From the NCBI RefSeq assembly GCF_947488945.1, contig NZ_CANLBS010000005.1, forward strand, positions 186,001 to 250,000: a stretch of 64,000 bases of DNA. The letters run 5' to 3'. How positions within the stretch are numbered: the first letter of the stretch is position 1; each line of letters begins with the position of its first letter. Below the pieces are notes generated by a model. That model had not been told where the DNA came from. It made no database searches and worked only from the letters and a program-made list of their open reading frames with translations. The position numbers and the translations under genes are program-made. Origin of the DNA: an uncultured Streptomyces sp. Lineage in GTDB: Bacteria; Actinomycetota; Actinomycetes; Streptomycetales; Streptomycetaceae. Below are positions 26,446 through 33,631 of the stretch, one piece after another.

Positions 26446-26509
26446 CGCGGACTCCGCGCCGTTCGACCGACGCCCCGACGACCCCACGACCGATTGAGGA
26501 GACGCCGCC

Positions 26510-28000
26510 GTGCAGTCCAGGCGCGACCAGGTGCAGGCCCACATGTTCGTGATGGGCCGGCTGACGTCCGGCATGCTGCGTACCGACCCGGACGCGCCGG
26601 AGAGCCCGCAGGGCCGCACCAACCGGGGCATCGCGATGGGCATCGTGGTGGCGGTGCTGCTGTCGGCCGGGGCGTTCGTCTTCGGTCTGCTGAAGCCGGG
26701 CACCACCGACGCGTGGCGGGAGGCGGGGTCGCTCGTCGTCGACGAGGACACCGGCTCCAGCTATCTCTTCCAGGACGGGCGGCTGCGGCCGGTGCGCAAC
26801 TACGCGTCCGCGCGGCTGCTCGCGGGGGCCGACATGAAGACCGTCACGGTGCGTTCGGCTTCGCTGGAGGGGACCCCGCACGGTACGCCGGTGGGGATCA
26901 CCGGGGCGCCCGACTCGCTGCCGGTGGCCGGGAAGACGGACACCGGGCCGTGGCAGGTGTGCCAGGACCCGGCCGGCGGCGCCGTCACCCTGGCGGTCGG
27001 CTCGGGTCCGGCGGGGGCGGGGCTCGGGGCCGGCGAGGCACTGGTGGTGGCGGGTCCGGACGACGCGGAGTACCTGGTGTGGCGCGGCAGCCGGCTCCGG
27101 CTCGACGGCGAGGGCGGCGCGGCGAAGGCGCTCGGTTACGGATCGGCGCCCCGTGCCACGGTCGGCGCGGCCTTCCTCGGCGCGTTGCCGAGCGGTCCCG
27201 ATCTCACGGCCCCGCAGGCGCCGGGACTCGGTGAGGACGGGCCGGTGGTCGACGGGGAGCCGACCCGGATCGGCCAGATCTTCGAGGTGACCGTGCCGGG
27301 CGCGGACGGCCGGTACTACCAGATGCGCCGGGAAGGGCTCGCTCCGGTGACCGCCACCGGGGCCGCCCTGGCGCTCGGCGACCCGTCGGTGCGGGAGAAG
27401 GCGTACGCGGGCGCCCGGGCGGCCGCCACCCGTATCGGGACGGACGCCCTGCCTTCGGGGACCGGGTCGGCCGCGGCGGTGGACGGGCAGGTGCCCGACG
27501 TGCCGCCGGAGCCCGTTGCCGTCGCCCCCGGTACCGCGGTGTGCGCCCAGGTCACCGCGTCGGCGGCGGGCACCAGGGTCGCGGTGGCCCTGGTGGCGGC
27601 GGGCTCCCTGGGGCCGGTGGCGCAGGCGCCGCCCGAGGGGCTGCTGCCCGCCTGCGTGCCGGTCGACCGGATCACGGTGCGGCCGGGCGGGGGCGCGCTG
27701 GTGCACGCGCTGGGCGCGGACGGCCGCGACGTGGGCGGCACCGTCTACCTGGTGACGGACACCGGGATGAAGTACCGGGTGTCCTCGTCCGAGTCTCTGG
27801 CGGCGCTGGGGCATGCGGCGGGTGCGGCGCTGCGGTTGCCTTCGACGCTGCTGGCCATGCTGCCGACCGGTCCCGACCTGTCCCGGACGTCGGCGGAGAC
27901 CGGGCGCGCCACCACGACCTTGCCGCCGTGCGCGAGGACGCAGGGACGGGCGGAGGCGGAAAAGGGCAGCGGATCGGCGAAGGCCGCCGCCCCGAGATGA
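26510..28000 (+). CDS. eccB: T7SS component EccB
   Basis: A 496-aa protein of the EccB family: a short cytoplasmic N-terminus (SRRDQVQAHMFVMGRLTSGMLRTDPDAPE), one transmembrane helix at about 44-63, and a large extracytoplasmic domain with the conserved PVGITGAPDSLP and WQVC blocks. Cys residues in WQVCQD, AVCAQV and LPACVP should form disulphides outside. EccB sits on top of the ESX complex and links protomers with MycP. The GTG at 26510 is preceded by TGAGGAG. A hairpin 21 bases after the stop separates it from the esx operon. Confidence 0.95.
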   Translation: MQSRRDQVQAHMFVMGRLTSGMLRTDPDAPESPQGRTNRGIAMGIVVAVLLSAGAFVFGLLKPGTTDAWREAGSLVVDEDTGSSYLFQDGRLRPVRNYASARLLAGADMKTVTVRSASLEGTPHGTPVGITGAPDSLPVAGKTDTGPWQVCQDPAGGAVTLAVGSGPAGAGLGAGEALVVAGPDDAEYLVWRGSRLRLDGEGGAAKALGYGSAPRATVGAAFLGALPSGPDLTAPQAPGLGEDGPVVDGEPTRIGQIFEVTVPGADGRYYQMRREGLAPVTATGAALALGDPSVREKAYAGARAAATRIGTDALPSGTGSAAAVDGQVPDVPPEPVAVAPGTAVCAQVTASAAGTRVAVALVAAGSLGPVAQAPPEGLLPACVPVDRITVRPGGGALVHALGADGRDVGGTVYLVTDTGMKYRVSSSESLAALGHAAGAALRLPSTLLAMLPTGPDLSRTSAETGRATTTLPPCARTQGRAEAEKGSGSAKAAAPR

Positions 28001-28020
28001 ATCACGGATGAATACCCGGA

Positions 28021-28047
28021 ACCGTCGCGGCGGGACGGGGCGACGGT
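28021..28047 (+). terminator. Terminator between eccDB and the esx/cargo operon
   Basis: A perfect 8-bp inverted repeat ACCGTCGC/GCGACGGT (28021-28028, 28040-28047) with an 11-base loop, just after eccB and before the esx promoter. Confidence 0.55.
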
Positions 28048-28071
28048 CCAGGAAACACTTCGGACATCTGA

Positions 28072-28100
28072 TTCAACATCAACTCCGGTCTGCATAGGTT
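28072..28100 (+). promoter_or_regulatory. Candidate esx operon promoter
   Basis: TTCAAC (28072-28077), a 17-base spacer and TAGGTT (28095-28100) fit a housekeeping-type promoter. This would give a leader of about 40 bases carrying a perfect AGGAGGT ribosome site at 28134-28140, seven bases before the ATG. The region is clearly more AT-rich than its surroundings. Confidence 0.55.
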
Positions 28101-28147
28101 GGGTCGTCGTCCGCACCGTTCTTTTCGCACCTCAGGAGGTCCCGCTC

Positions 28148-28483
28148 ATGGCCGGTATGCAGCAGTCGGAGGTCCAGGCCACGCGGAATGGGATCAACGC
28201 CCTGGAGCAGGCCTTCACCGGCATTCAGAACTGCCGCCAGGACGTGGAGAACATGAAGCACAACCTCGCCTCGGGCCTCAAGGGTTCCGACGGCAAGGCC
28301 TATCAGGATCTGCTCAAGCAGTGGGACGACCAGGCCGAGGTCATCTCCGCCAACGTGCGCGAAATGATCGACACGATGAACGAGACGCTGCGCACCCAGG
28401 GCCTCACCCAGGGAGCCTCCAACGACGCCATCAACCAGGCGTACAACGGCTCGCAGGCGATCTTCGACGCCCTCAGGGGCTGA
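28148..28483 (+). CDS. WXG100-family protein, variant turn (first Esx)
   Basis: A 111-aa helical-hairpin protein of the ESAT-6/CFP-10 superfamily, the small T7SS substrate, likely secreted as a folded heterodimer with the next gene's product. Two long helices flank a turn at residues 46-50. The expected WxG reads S47-D48-G49, so the Trp is replaced while the Gly and the following AY are kept. It has no C-terminal YxxxD/E signal (YNGSQ instead), which would fit a partner that is carried along. A perfect ribosome site (AGGAGGT) suggests strong expression. Streptomyces EsxA/EsxB are known to affect development and sporulation. Confidence 0.9.
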   Translation: MAGMQQSEVQATRNGINALEQAFTGIQNCRQDVENMKHNLASGLKGSDGKAYQDLLKQWDDQAEVISANVREMIDTMNETLRTQGLTQGASNDAINQAYNGSQAIFDALRG

Positions 28484-28507
28484 AACCGCCCTGGCTGAAA
28501 CCGCCCT
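28478..28507 (+). repeat. Tandem 15-bp duplication at the first esx stop codon
   Basis: GGCTGAAACCGCCCT occurs twice head to tail (28478-28492, 28493-28507). The first copy includes the stop codon of the first esx gene, so the duplicate is a silent copy of the gene end. Confidence 0.85.
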
Positions 28508-28571
28508 TTCCCCAGTCCGGTTCCGGCCGGCCTTCCCCGACCTGCCCCCGCATCCCGAGACGAGGACGACG

Positions 28572-28892
28572 ATGAGCGACTTCACCGACGGCTACATCTA
28601 CGTCGACTACTCCCACATGAACAACGCCGCCGACGACATGGTCAATCAGACCAAGGCGATCGCGAGCATCCTGACCAACCTGGAGGCCGAGCTCCAGGAG
28701 CTGAAGAACACCTGGCAGGGCGACGACAAGGCGATGTACGAGCGCAAGCAGGCCGCCTGGGACAACGCCGTGGACAACATGAAGAGCCTGCTGGCCAGCC
28801 ACTCCCGGCTGCTCACGGACGTCTCCGACAACTACCAGTACAGCGAGAAGTCCCTCACCCAGCTCTGGGAAGGCGTGCGCGTCGGCCGTTGA
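28572..28892 (+). CDS. WXG100-family protein (second Esx)
   Basis: A 106-aa WXG100 protein. The helix-turn-helix has the canonical turn W48-Q49-G50, and the export signal YxxxE is present just after helix two as Y88-Q-Y-S-E92. It should be the CFP-10-like partner recognised by the last EccC cassette and exported with the preceding protein. It starts with ATG 88 bases after that gene, with GAGACGAGGACGACG upstream. It is followed after about 90 bases by the 154-aa gene. Confidence 0.93.
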   Translation: MSDFTDGYIYVDYSHMNNAADDMVNQTKAIASILTNLEAELQELKNTWQGDDKAMYERKQAAWDNAVDNMKSLLASHSRLLTDVSDNYQYSEKSLTQLWEGVRVGR

Positions 28893-28984
28893 GCCCACCG
28901 CGCCCCACCGGGGCGGCCCGTGCCCCTCCCGTGGGCGGTCCGGCCGCCCCGGCCCGTCACGAACCGAGAGGCCAGGAAGGCGAC

Positions 28985-29449
28985 ATGGCGAACACCGCTC
29001 CGGTCAATCTGGACAAGGCATGGCTGCAGAGTTTCCTCGACACGGATGTGAAGCACTTCCTGGCGGAGATCAAGAAGATCATGGCCGACGGCACGGTCGG
29101 GGGCGAGGTGGTCCCCGCACTGTTCAACCTGCTGCCGGCCGGCGAGCACGGCAGCGGCGTCCTGCCGGGAGCGGCCCTGCCGCTGACGATCGGCGGGATG
29201 CTGAAGGACGCGGAGACCAACGGCTCGCACCTCGACACCGCTCTCACCGAGCTGATCACGGCCGTGCATACCATCTTCAAGGACCAGAAGCTGCTTTTCG
29301 AGAGCATCGAGGACGGCCTCGAAGACACCCTGGAACAGCTCTTCAAGACGCAGGGCGAGAACCTGGAGAAGATCGACGGCGAGAAACTCCTCGACATCTT
29401 CTCGGACGTCGACGACAATCTCGGCGGCGGAAACGGCGAGGACGACTGA
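28985..29449 (+). CDS. T7SS-associated hypothetical protein, 154 aa
   Basis: A soluble acidic protein with three predicted segments: an N-terminal helix (KAWLQSFLDTDVKHFLAEIKKIMADG), a short hydrophobic loop (GAALPLTIGGML) and a long helix (residues about 70-140), ending in an acidic tail GGGNGEDD. It resembles WXG-like helical proteins in fold but has no WxG. The ATG at 28985 follows AGGAAGG. It ends 2 bases before the 1,104-aa gene, so the two are coupled. A chaperone or secretion partner for that protein is a reasonable guess from context only. Confidence 0.75.
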   Translation: MANTAPVNLDKAWLQSFLDTDVKHFLAEIKKIMADGTVGGEVVPALFNLLPAGEHGSGVLPGAALPLTIGGMLKDAETNGSHLDTALTELITAVHTIFKDQKLLFESIEDGLEDTLEQLFKTQGENLEKIDGEKLLDIFSDVDDNLGGGNGEDD

Positions 29450-29451
29450 TC

Positions 29452-32400
29452 ATGGCCGACGGCCCCATTCCGCTGACCAGTGCCAACGATTCCTGGCAGC
29501 GGGCCGTGAAGCTCTTCACGGGGTACGACGCCCCCGCCCGCGACACGTTGTTCGAATCGCTCGTGGGCAATGAGGGAATTCCCCAGATGAAGGTGGAGGT
29601 CACCAAGCAGGGAAAGGTGACCTACGTCGACGTCGACGATCTCGACTGGATGGTCGAGAACTCCGGCTGGCGCATCGAGAACACCGACTTCGTGATCCCC
29701 TTCTACGCCACGAGCGACGACTCGGCGGCCGAGGGCGACCAGGTGTCGATGTACAAGGCGCGCTTCACGCTGCTCGGCAACAAGAGCACCGACGGGCCGC
29801 CGGTCGGCGGGGTCGTGGAGGGCGGGGAGTTCAAGAGCCAGTACGACGACCACCTCGGCCTCAGCGGCGACAAGGCCACCTGGAGCACCAAGCCGCTCAC
29901 CCAGTACAGCTACGGGACCGGCAGGGCCCTGGAGGCGCTGCTGTACCAGGACAACGGCACCCACGGATTCTCCTGGAACGGCAAGAACGTCAGCAACGAC
30001 CAGGCCGTCACGCTGTCCTCGTTCGACACGGCGGCGGACTCCTTCGACCGTGCCGCCCAGTTCTTCGTCGACCGCTCGGCGGCGATCGAGGAGTGGCAGA
30101 CGCGCCTGGGCGTGGAGGAGAACGACGCGTGGCGCGGCCAGGCGGCCGGCGTCTTCTGGAACCTGGTCCACACCCTCGGCAAGCAGTACGCGGGCTACGC
30201 CGACGACCTGCGTCCGGCCGGGACCGTCGGGTCGAAGCAGGGCACGGAGATCCGGCAGGCGAAGACGGACTTCCGCAACGCCGTGGTCGAACTGCACCGC
30301 CGGTGGATGGACTGGGAGCTCTACATGGGCAACCCGCTGCGGTGGCTGCACGATCTGCTCAAGGAGATCGCCGACCACGTGTGGCACCACAACATCCGCC
30401 AGATCACCTACAAGATCAATTCGGTGGGCAGCGGGTACTCGTACTCGACGTACACGACCTACCACACGACGGGCGCGTTCAACCAGAACGCCCGGCGGAT
30501 GGCGAGCGGGTCGGACGACTTCGGGCCGCTGACCGAGCTGTCCACCTGGAAGACCGTCGGGGAACGGGCCATCTCCAACTGGCAGGCGTCCGTCGTCGAG
30601 AACCTCGTGAAGCCGGCCGACGAGGCGCTGCGCGCGATCCACAACAGCTGGAGCACCACGGGCTTCGACCCGGGCTCCATCCGGACGCGGTCGGGCGAGT
30701 CGCTCTCGGAGAGCTACACCGGGGACGTGAACGAGAAGGAGAAGGAAGCCGCCGAGAAGGCCGCCGCGGACGCCGCCAAGCAGCAGGCGGAGTTCATGCA
30801 GTGGCAGAAGGACCAGGCGGCCAAGGCCGAGGCGGCAGCGGCGGCGGCGAAGGCCGAGGCGGAGCGCAAGGAGGCCGAGGCGAAGGCCGAGGCGGAGCGC
30901 AAGGAAGCCGAGTACAAGGCCGAACAGGCCGCCGCCAAGGCCGAGCAGGAGCGCAAGGAGGCGGAGGCCAAGGCGGAGCAGGAGCGCAAGGAAGCCGAAG
31001 CCAAGGCGGAGCAGGAGGCCAAGGAAGCCGAAGCCAAGGCGGAGCAGCAGGCGGCCGAGGAGAAGGCGGAGCAGAGGGAGAACGAGGCCAGGGCCGAACA
31101 GGAACACAAGGAAGCCGAAGCCAAGGCCGAACAGGAAGCCGCGAAGAAGGAAGCCGAAGCCAAGGAAGCCGAACAACTCGCCCGCCAGGAAGCCGCCCAG
31201 AAGGAAGCCGAACAGAAGCAGCAGGAAGCCGTGGCCCGCCAGGAGGCCATGCAGCTGACTGCCCTGAACCAGTCGAAGGCCGACCAGGAGCGGGCGCGCA
31301 AGGACCAGGAGGCCCAGGTCGCCGCCGCCGAGGAGAAGGCGGAGCAGAAGGAGAACGAGGCCAGGGCCGAACAGGAACACAAGGAAGCCGAAGCCAAGGC
31401 CGAACAAGAGGCCGCGAAGAAGGAAGCCGAAGCCAAGGAAGCCGAACAACTCGCCCGCCAGGAAGCCGCCCAGAAGGAAGCCGAACAGAAGCAGCAGGAA
31501 GCCGTGGCCCGCCAGGAGGCCGCCCAGTCGGAGCAGCAGGCCCGCCAGGAGGCGGCGGTGGCCGAGGCGGAGCGGGAGCAGGCCGAGCAGCAGGCCCAGC
31601 AGCAGGCGCAGTTCGCGGAGCAGCGGGAACGCCAGGAGTCCGTGGTCGCCGAGCAGGCCGCCCGGCAGGAGGAGGCGCAGCGGCAGGCCGAGGCGCAGTA
31701 CCAGCAGGCGCGGTCCGCGTCCGAAGGGCTGCTCAACGGCGGCCAGGGAGTGCTGAACGGCGGCGAAGGGCTGCTGAACGGCGGCGACGGGCTGTCCTCC
31801 GGCACTCCGATCAGCGGCCCGGTCTACGGGGACGGCGTCGACCTGTCGAGCCTCGGCGACGGCCGTACCACCGTCGGCCCGGACGGGCGGGTCGTGACGG
31901 ACTACCCCGACGGCAGCAAGGTCACCATCGACCCGGCGACGCACGCGGCCACCGTCACGCTGCCCGACGGGTCCTCCGTCTCCGGCCCGCTCAACGCGGG
32001 CGATCTGCTGACCAACCCGGACGGCAGCGTCACGCACCTGGACGACCTGGGCCGGGTGGTGACGGAGTACCCCGACGGCGGCACGTCGGTGATCGACCCG
32101 GACACGGGCCTGACCACGTACACCGCGCCGGACGGCTCGACGACCAGCGGCTACCTCAACGGCACCGGCCCGGCGGGGACGTCGTACGGCACGGGTTCCC
32201 CGTACGACACGCCGTCCTACGAGGAGGAACTGTACGACGACACGCCGTACGAGTCCTCCCGGCCGAGCACCACCGGCGGCATCGGGTACGCCGACGTGGC
32301 CGCCGCGGCGGCGCTCAACGGCTCGACGCCGCTGAACACGGGGACCATCCCCGGCTCCGTGCTCAGCGACAGCGACCTGGCGTCCTCGCAGGGCGGGTCC

Positions 32401-32766
32401 CCGGCGGGCGGAATGCCCATGGGCGGCATGCCGATGGGCGGTGGCGGCGGTCAGGGCGGTCAGTCCTCCGAGCGGGTCCGCAACGTCATCGACGGCGGGC
32501 AGACCGGCGGACGGCCCTCCCGGACGGGCCGCGGCGCCCGCACGGCGGCGGGCCGCCAGTTGGAGGAGGCCGACATCACGCTGCCGGGCGCGACGCGCCC
32601 CACCGCGACCACCGGCTCCTCCCCGTACCCGATGCAGGGCGGCGCCGGCGGACCCGGTCAGACCCAGACCCAGAGCGGCGACCGGCTCCGGGACGCCTGG
32701 GTGCAGGAGGAGGAAGACGTCTGGGGCACCGACGAAGGAGGCGCGCCCGCCGTGATCGGACGATGA
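29452..32766 (+). CDS. Large WXG-superfamily coiled-coil protein
   Basis: A 1,104-aa protein. Residues about 1-150 form a globular domain; residues about 185-420 are helical with a WxG turn W227-R-G229 in DAWRGQAAGVFW, so this is a long WXG100-superfamily member rather than a 100-aa one. Residues about 425-755 are an Ala/Glu/Lys/Gln-rich coiled coil. Residues about 800-900 hold repeats of the DGRVVTDYPDGSKVTIDP type (beta-hairpin repeats), and the Gly/Met/Thr-rich tail ends VIGR. There is no signal peptide. It looks like a T7SS substrate or surface stalk. The ATG overlaps nothing upstream; the stop overlaps the next gene by ATGA. Confidence 0.85.
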   Translation: MADGPIPLTSANDSWQRAVKLFTGYDAPARDTLFESLVGNEGIPQMKVEVTKQGKVTYVDVDDLDWMVENSGWRIENTDFVIPFYATSDDSAAEGDQVSMYKARFTLLGNKSTDGPPVGGVVEGGEFKSQYDDHLGLSGDKATWSTKPLTQYSYGTGRALEALLYQDNGTHGFSWNGKNVSNDQAVTLSSFDTAADSFDRAAQFFVDRSAAIEEWQTRLGVEENDAWRGQAAGVFWNLVHTLGKQYAGYADDLRPAGTVGSKQGTEIRQAKTDFRNAVVELHRRWMDWELYMGNPLRWLHDLLKEIADHVWHHNIRQITYKINSVGSGYSYSTYTTYHTTGAFNQNARRMASGSDDFGPLTELSTWKTVGERAISNWQASVVENLVKPADEALRAIHNSWSTTGFDPGSIRTRSGESLSESYTGDVNEKEKEAAEKAAADAAKQQAEFMQWQKDQAAKAEAAAAAAKAEAERKEAEAKAEAERKEAEYKAEQAAAKAEQERKEAEAKAEQERKEAEAKAEQEAKEAEAKAEQQAAEEKAEQRENEARAEQEHKEAEAKAEQEAAKKEAEAKEAEQLARQEAAQKEAEQKQQEAVARQEAMQLTALNQSKADQERARKDQEAQVAAAEEKAEQKENEARAEQEHKEAEAKAEQEAAKKEAEAKEAEQLARQEAAQKEAEQKQQEAVARQEAAQSEQQARQEAAVAEAEREQAEQQAQQQAQFAEQRERQESVVAEQAARQEEAQRQAEAQYQQARSASEGLLNGGQGVLNGGEGLLNGGDGLSSGTPISGPVYGDGVDLSSLGDGRTTVGPDGRVVTDYPDGSKVTIDPATHAATVTLPDGSSVSGPLNAGDLLTNPDGSVTHLDDLGRVVTEYPDGGTSVIDPDTGLTTYTAPDGSTTSGYLNGTGPAGTSYGTGSPYDTPSYEEELYDDTPYESSRPSTTGGIGYADVAAAAALNGSTPLNTGTIPGSVLSDSDLASSQGGSPAGGMPMGGMPMGGGGGQGGQSSERVRNVIDGGQTGGRPSRTGRGARTAAGRQLEEADITLPGATRPTATTGSSPYPMQGGAGGPGQTQTQSGDRLRDAWVQEEEDVWGTDEGGAPAVIGR
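31057..31519 (+). repeat. Long direct duplication inside the coiled coil
   Basis: About 190 bases (31057-31246) are repeated nearly identically at 31330-31519, an offset of 273 bases or exactly 91 codons, so the frame and heptad phase can be kept. The high DNA identity points to a recent event. Confidence 0.85.
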
Positions 32767-33269
32767 ACGACATGCCGAGGGAGTCGCTGGAGCCCATCGA
32801 GCGGCGGATCGCCCGCGCACGCGCCGAACTGGAGGCCGTACAGGCGGCGGTGGCGCGGGCGGAGAGCGAACTGCGTTCCGCGTCGGTGACCACGCGGTCG
32901 CGGGACCGCGCGGTGGAGGCGACGGTCGGACCGCAGGGTCAGCTCACGCATCTGCGGTTCCTGGACAACAAGTACCGGAACATGACGGCCACCCAGTTGG
33001 CGTCCTCGGTGCTGGAGGCGGCCGAGGAGGGCCGTTCCGCGATGGCGCACCGGGTCGTGGAGACGTTCGAGCCGCTCACCCGGCCGAGCGGTGACACCCC
33101 GGAGTTCGGGGGCATCGACATCGACTGGGAGCGCCTCTTCGGGGACGCCCTGGACGCGGGCGGGGACGGACGCGGCCGGCGTTCGCGCGACCGGCTGCGG
33201 GACGAGATCCAGGAGGACGACGCGGACTACTCGCCCGGCGGGCGGCCGAGGGGGGCGAGCCGGACATGA
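32763..33269 (+). CDS. YbaB/EbfC-like protein in T7SS operon
   Basis: A 168-aa protein. Residues about 5-45 are a coiled coil (EPIERRIARARAELEAVQAAVARAE), followed by the YbaB-type core: AVEATVGPQGQLTHLRFLDNKYRNMTATQLASSVLEAAEEGR. A short charged tail follows. YbaB/EbfC proteins are small dimeric nucleoid-associated DNA-binding proteins, but copies inside T7SS loci are common in actinobacteria and their role there is unclear. Both ends overlap neighbours by ATGA (32763-32766 and 33266-33269), so it is made in step with the 1,104-aa protein and the next WXG-like protein. Confidence 0.82.
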   Translation: MNDMPRESLEPIERRIARARAELEAVQAAVARAESELRSASVTTRSRDRAVEATVGPQGQLTHLRFLDNKYRNMTATQLASSVLEAAEEGRSAMAHRVVETFEPLTRPSGDTPEFGGIDIDWERLFGDALDAGGDGRGRRSRDRLRDEIQEDDADYSPGGRPRGASRT

Positions 33270-33631
33270 GCGGGACGTACGAGGCGGACACGGCGGGGCT
33301 GCGGCGCAGCATCGAGAACATGAAGCGGCTCCCGGAGATGGCGAAGAAGCTCGGCGCCGACTTCCGGCGCCACGAGAACGACTACACCGAATGGCCCGGC
33401 TGGACGGACGACTTCGCCCTGGAGGTCCGGCCCCGCTACGACGACAACAACCGCTTCAGCACCGGCTTCGCCGCGGCCCTGTACAACGCGCTGGACGGCC
33501 TGGTCGGAGCGACGCTGGCCAACCTGGAGAACATCGAGGGGACGCGCGCCGACGGCACCGACATGATCCGGGAGCACGCGCACAAGACCGACGAGATCCT
33601 GGGCGGCTCCGGCGGGAGCGGCAGGCACTGA
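33266..33631 (+). CDS. WXG100-like protein upstream of the giant gene
   Basis: A 121-aa helical-hairpin protein with the turn W43-P-G45 in YTEWPGWTDDF. The first helix contains SIENMKRLPEMAKKLGADF and the second spans about 55-110. The tail is GGSGGSGRH and no YxxxD/E signal is seen. It is coupled by ATGA overlap to the YbaB-like gene, and its TGA abuts the GTG of the 4,097-aa gene. Position suggests it is the dedicated WXG partner that guides the giant protein to EccC, as small WXG proteins do for LXG toxins in Firmicutes; that is inference. Confidence 0.82.
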   Translation: MSGTYEADTAGLRRSIENMKRLPEMAKKLGADFRRHENDYTEWPGWTDDFALEVRPRYDDNNRFSTGFAAALYNALDGLVGATLANLENIEGTRADGTDMIREHAHKTDEILGGSGGSGRH

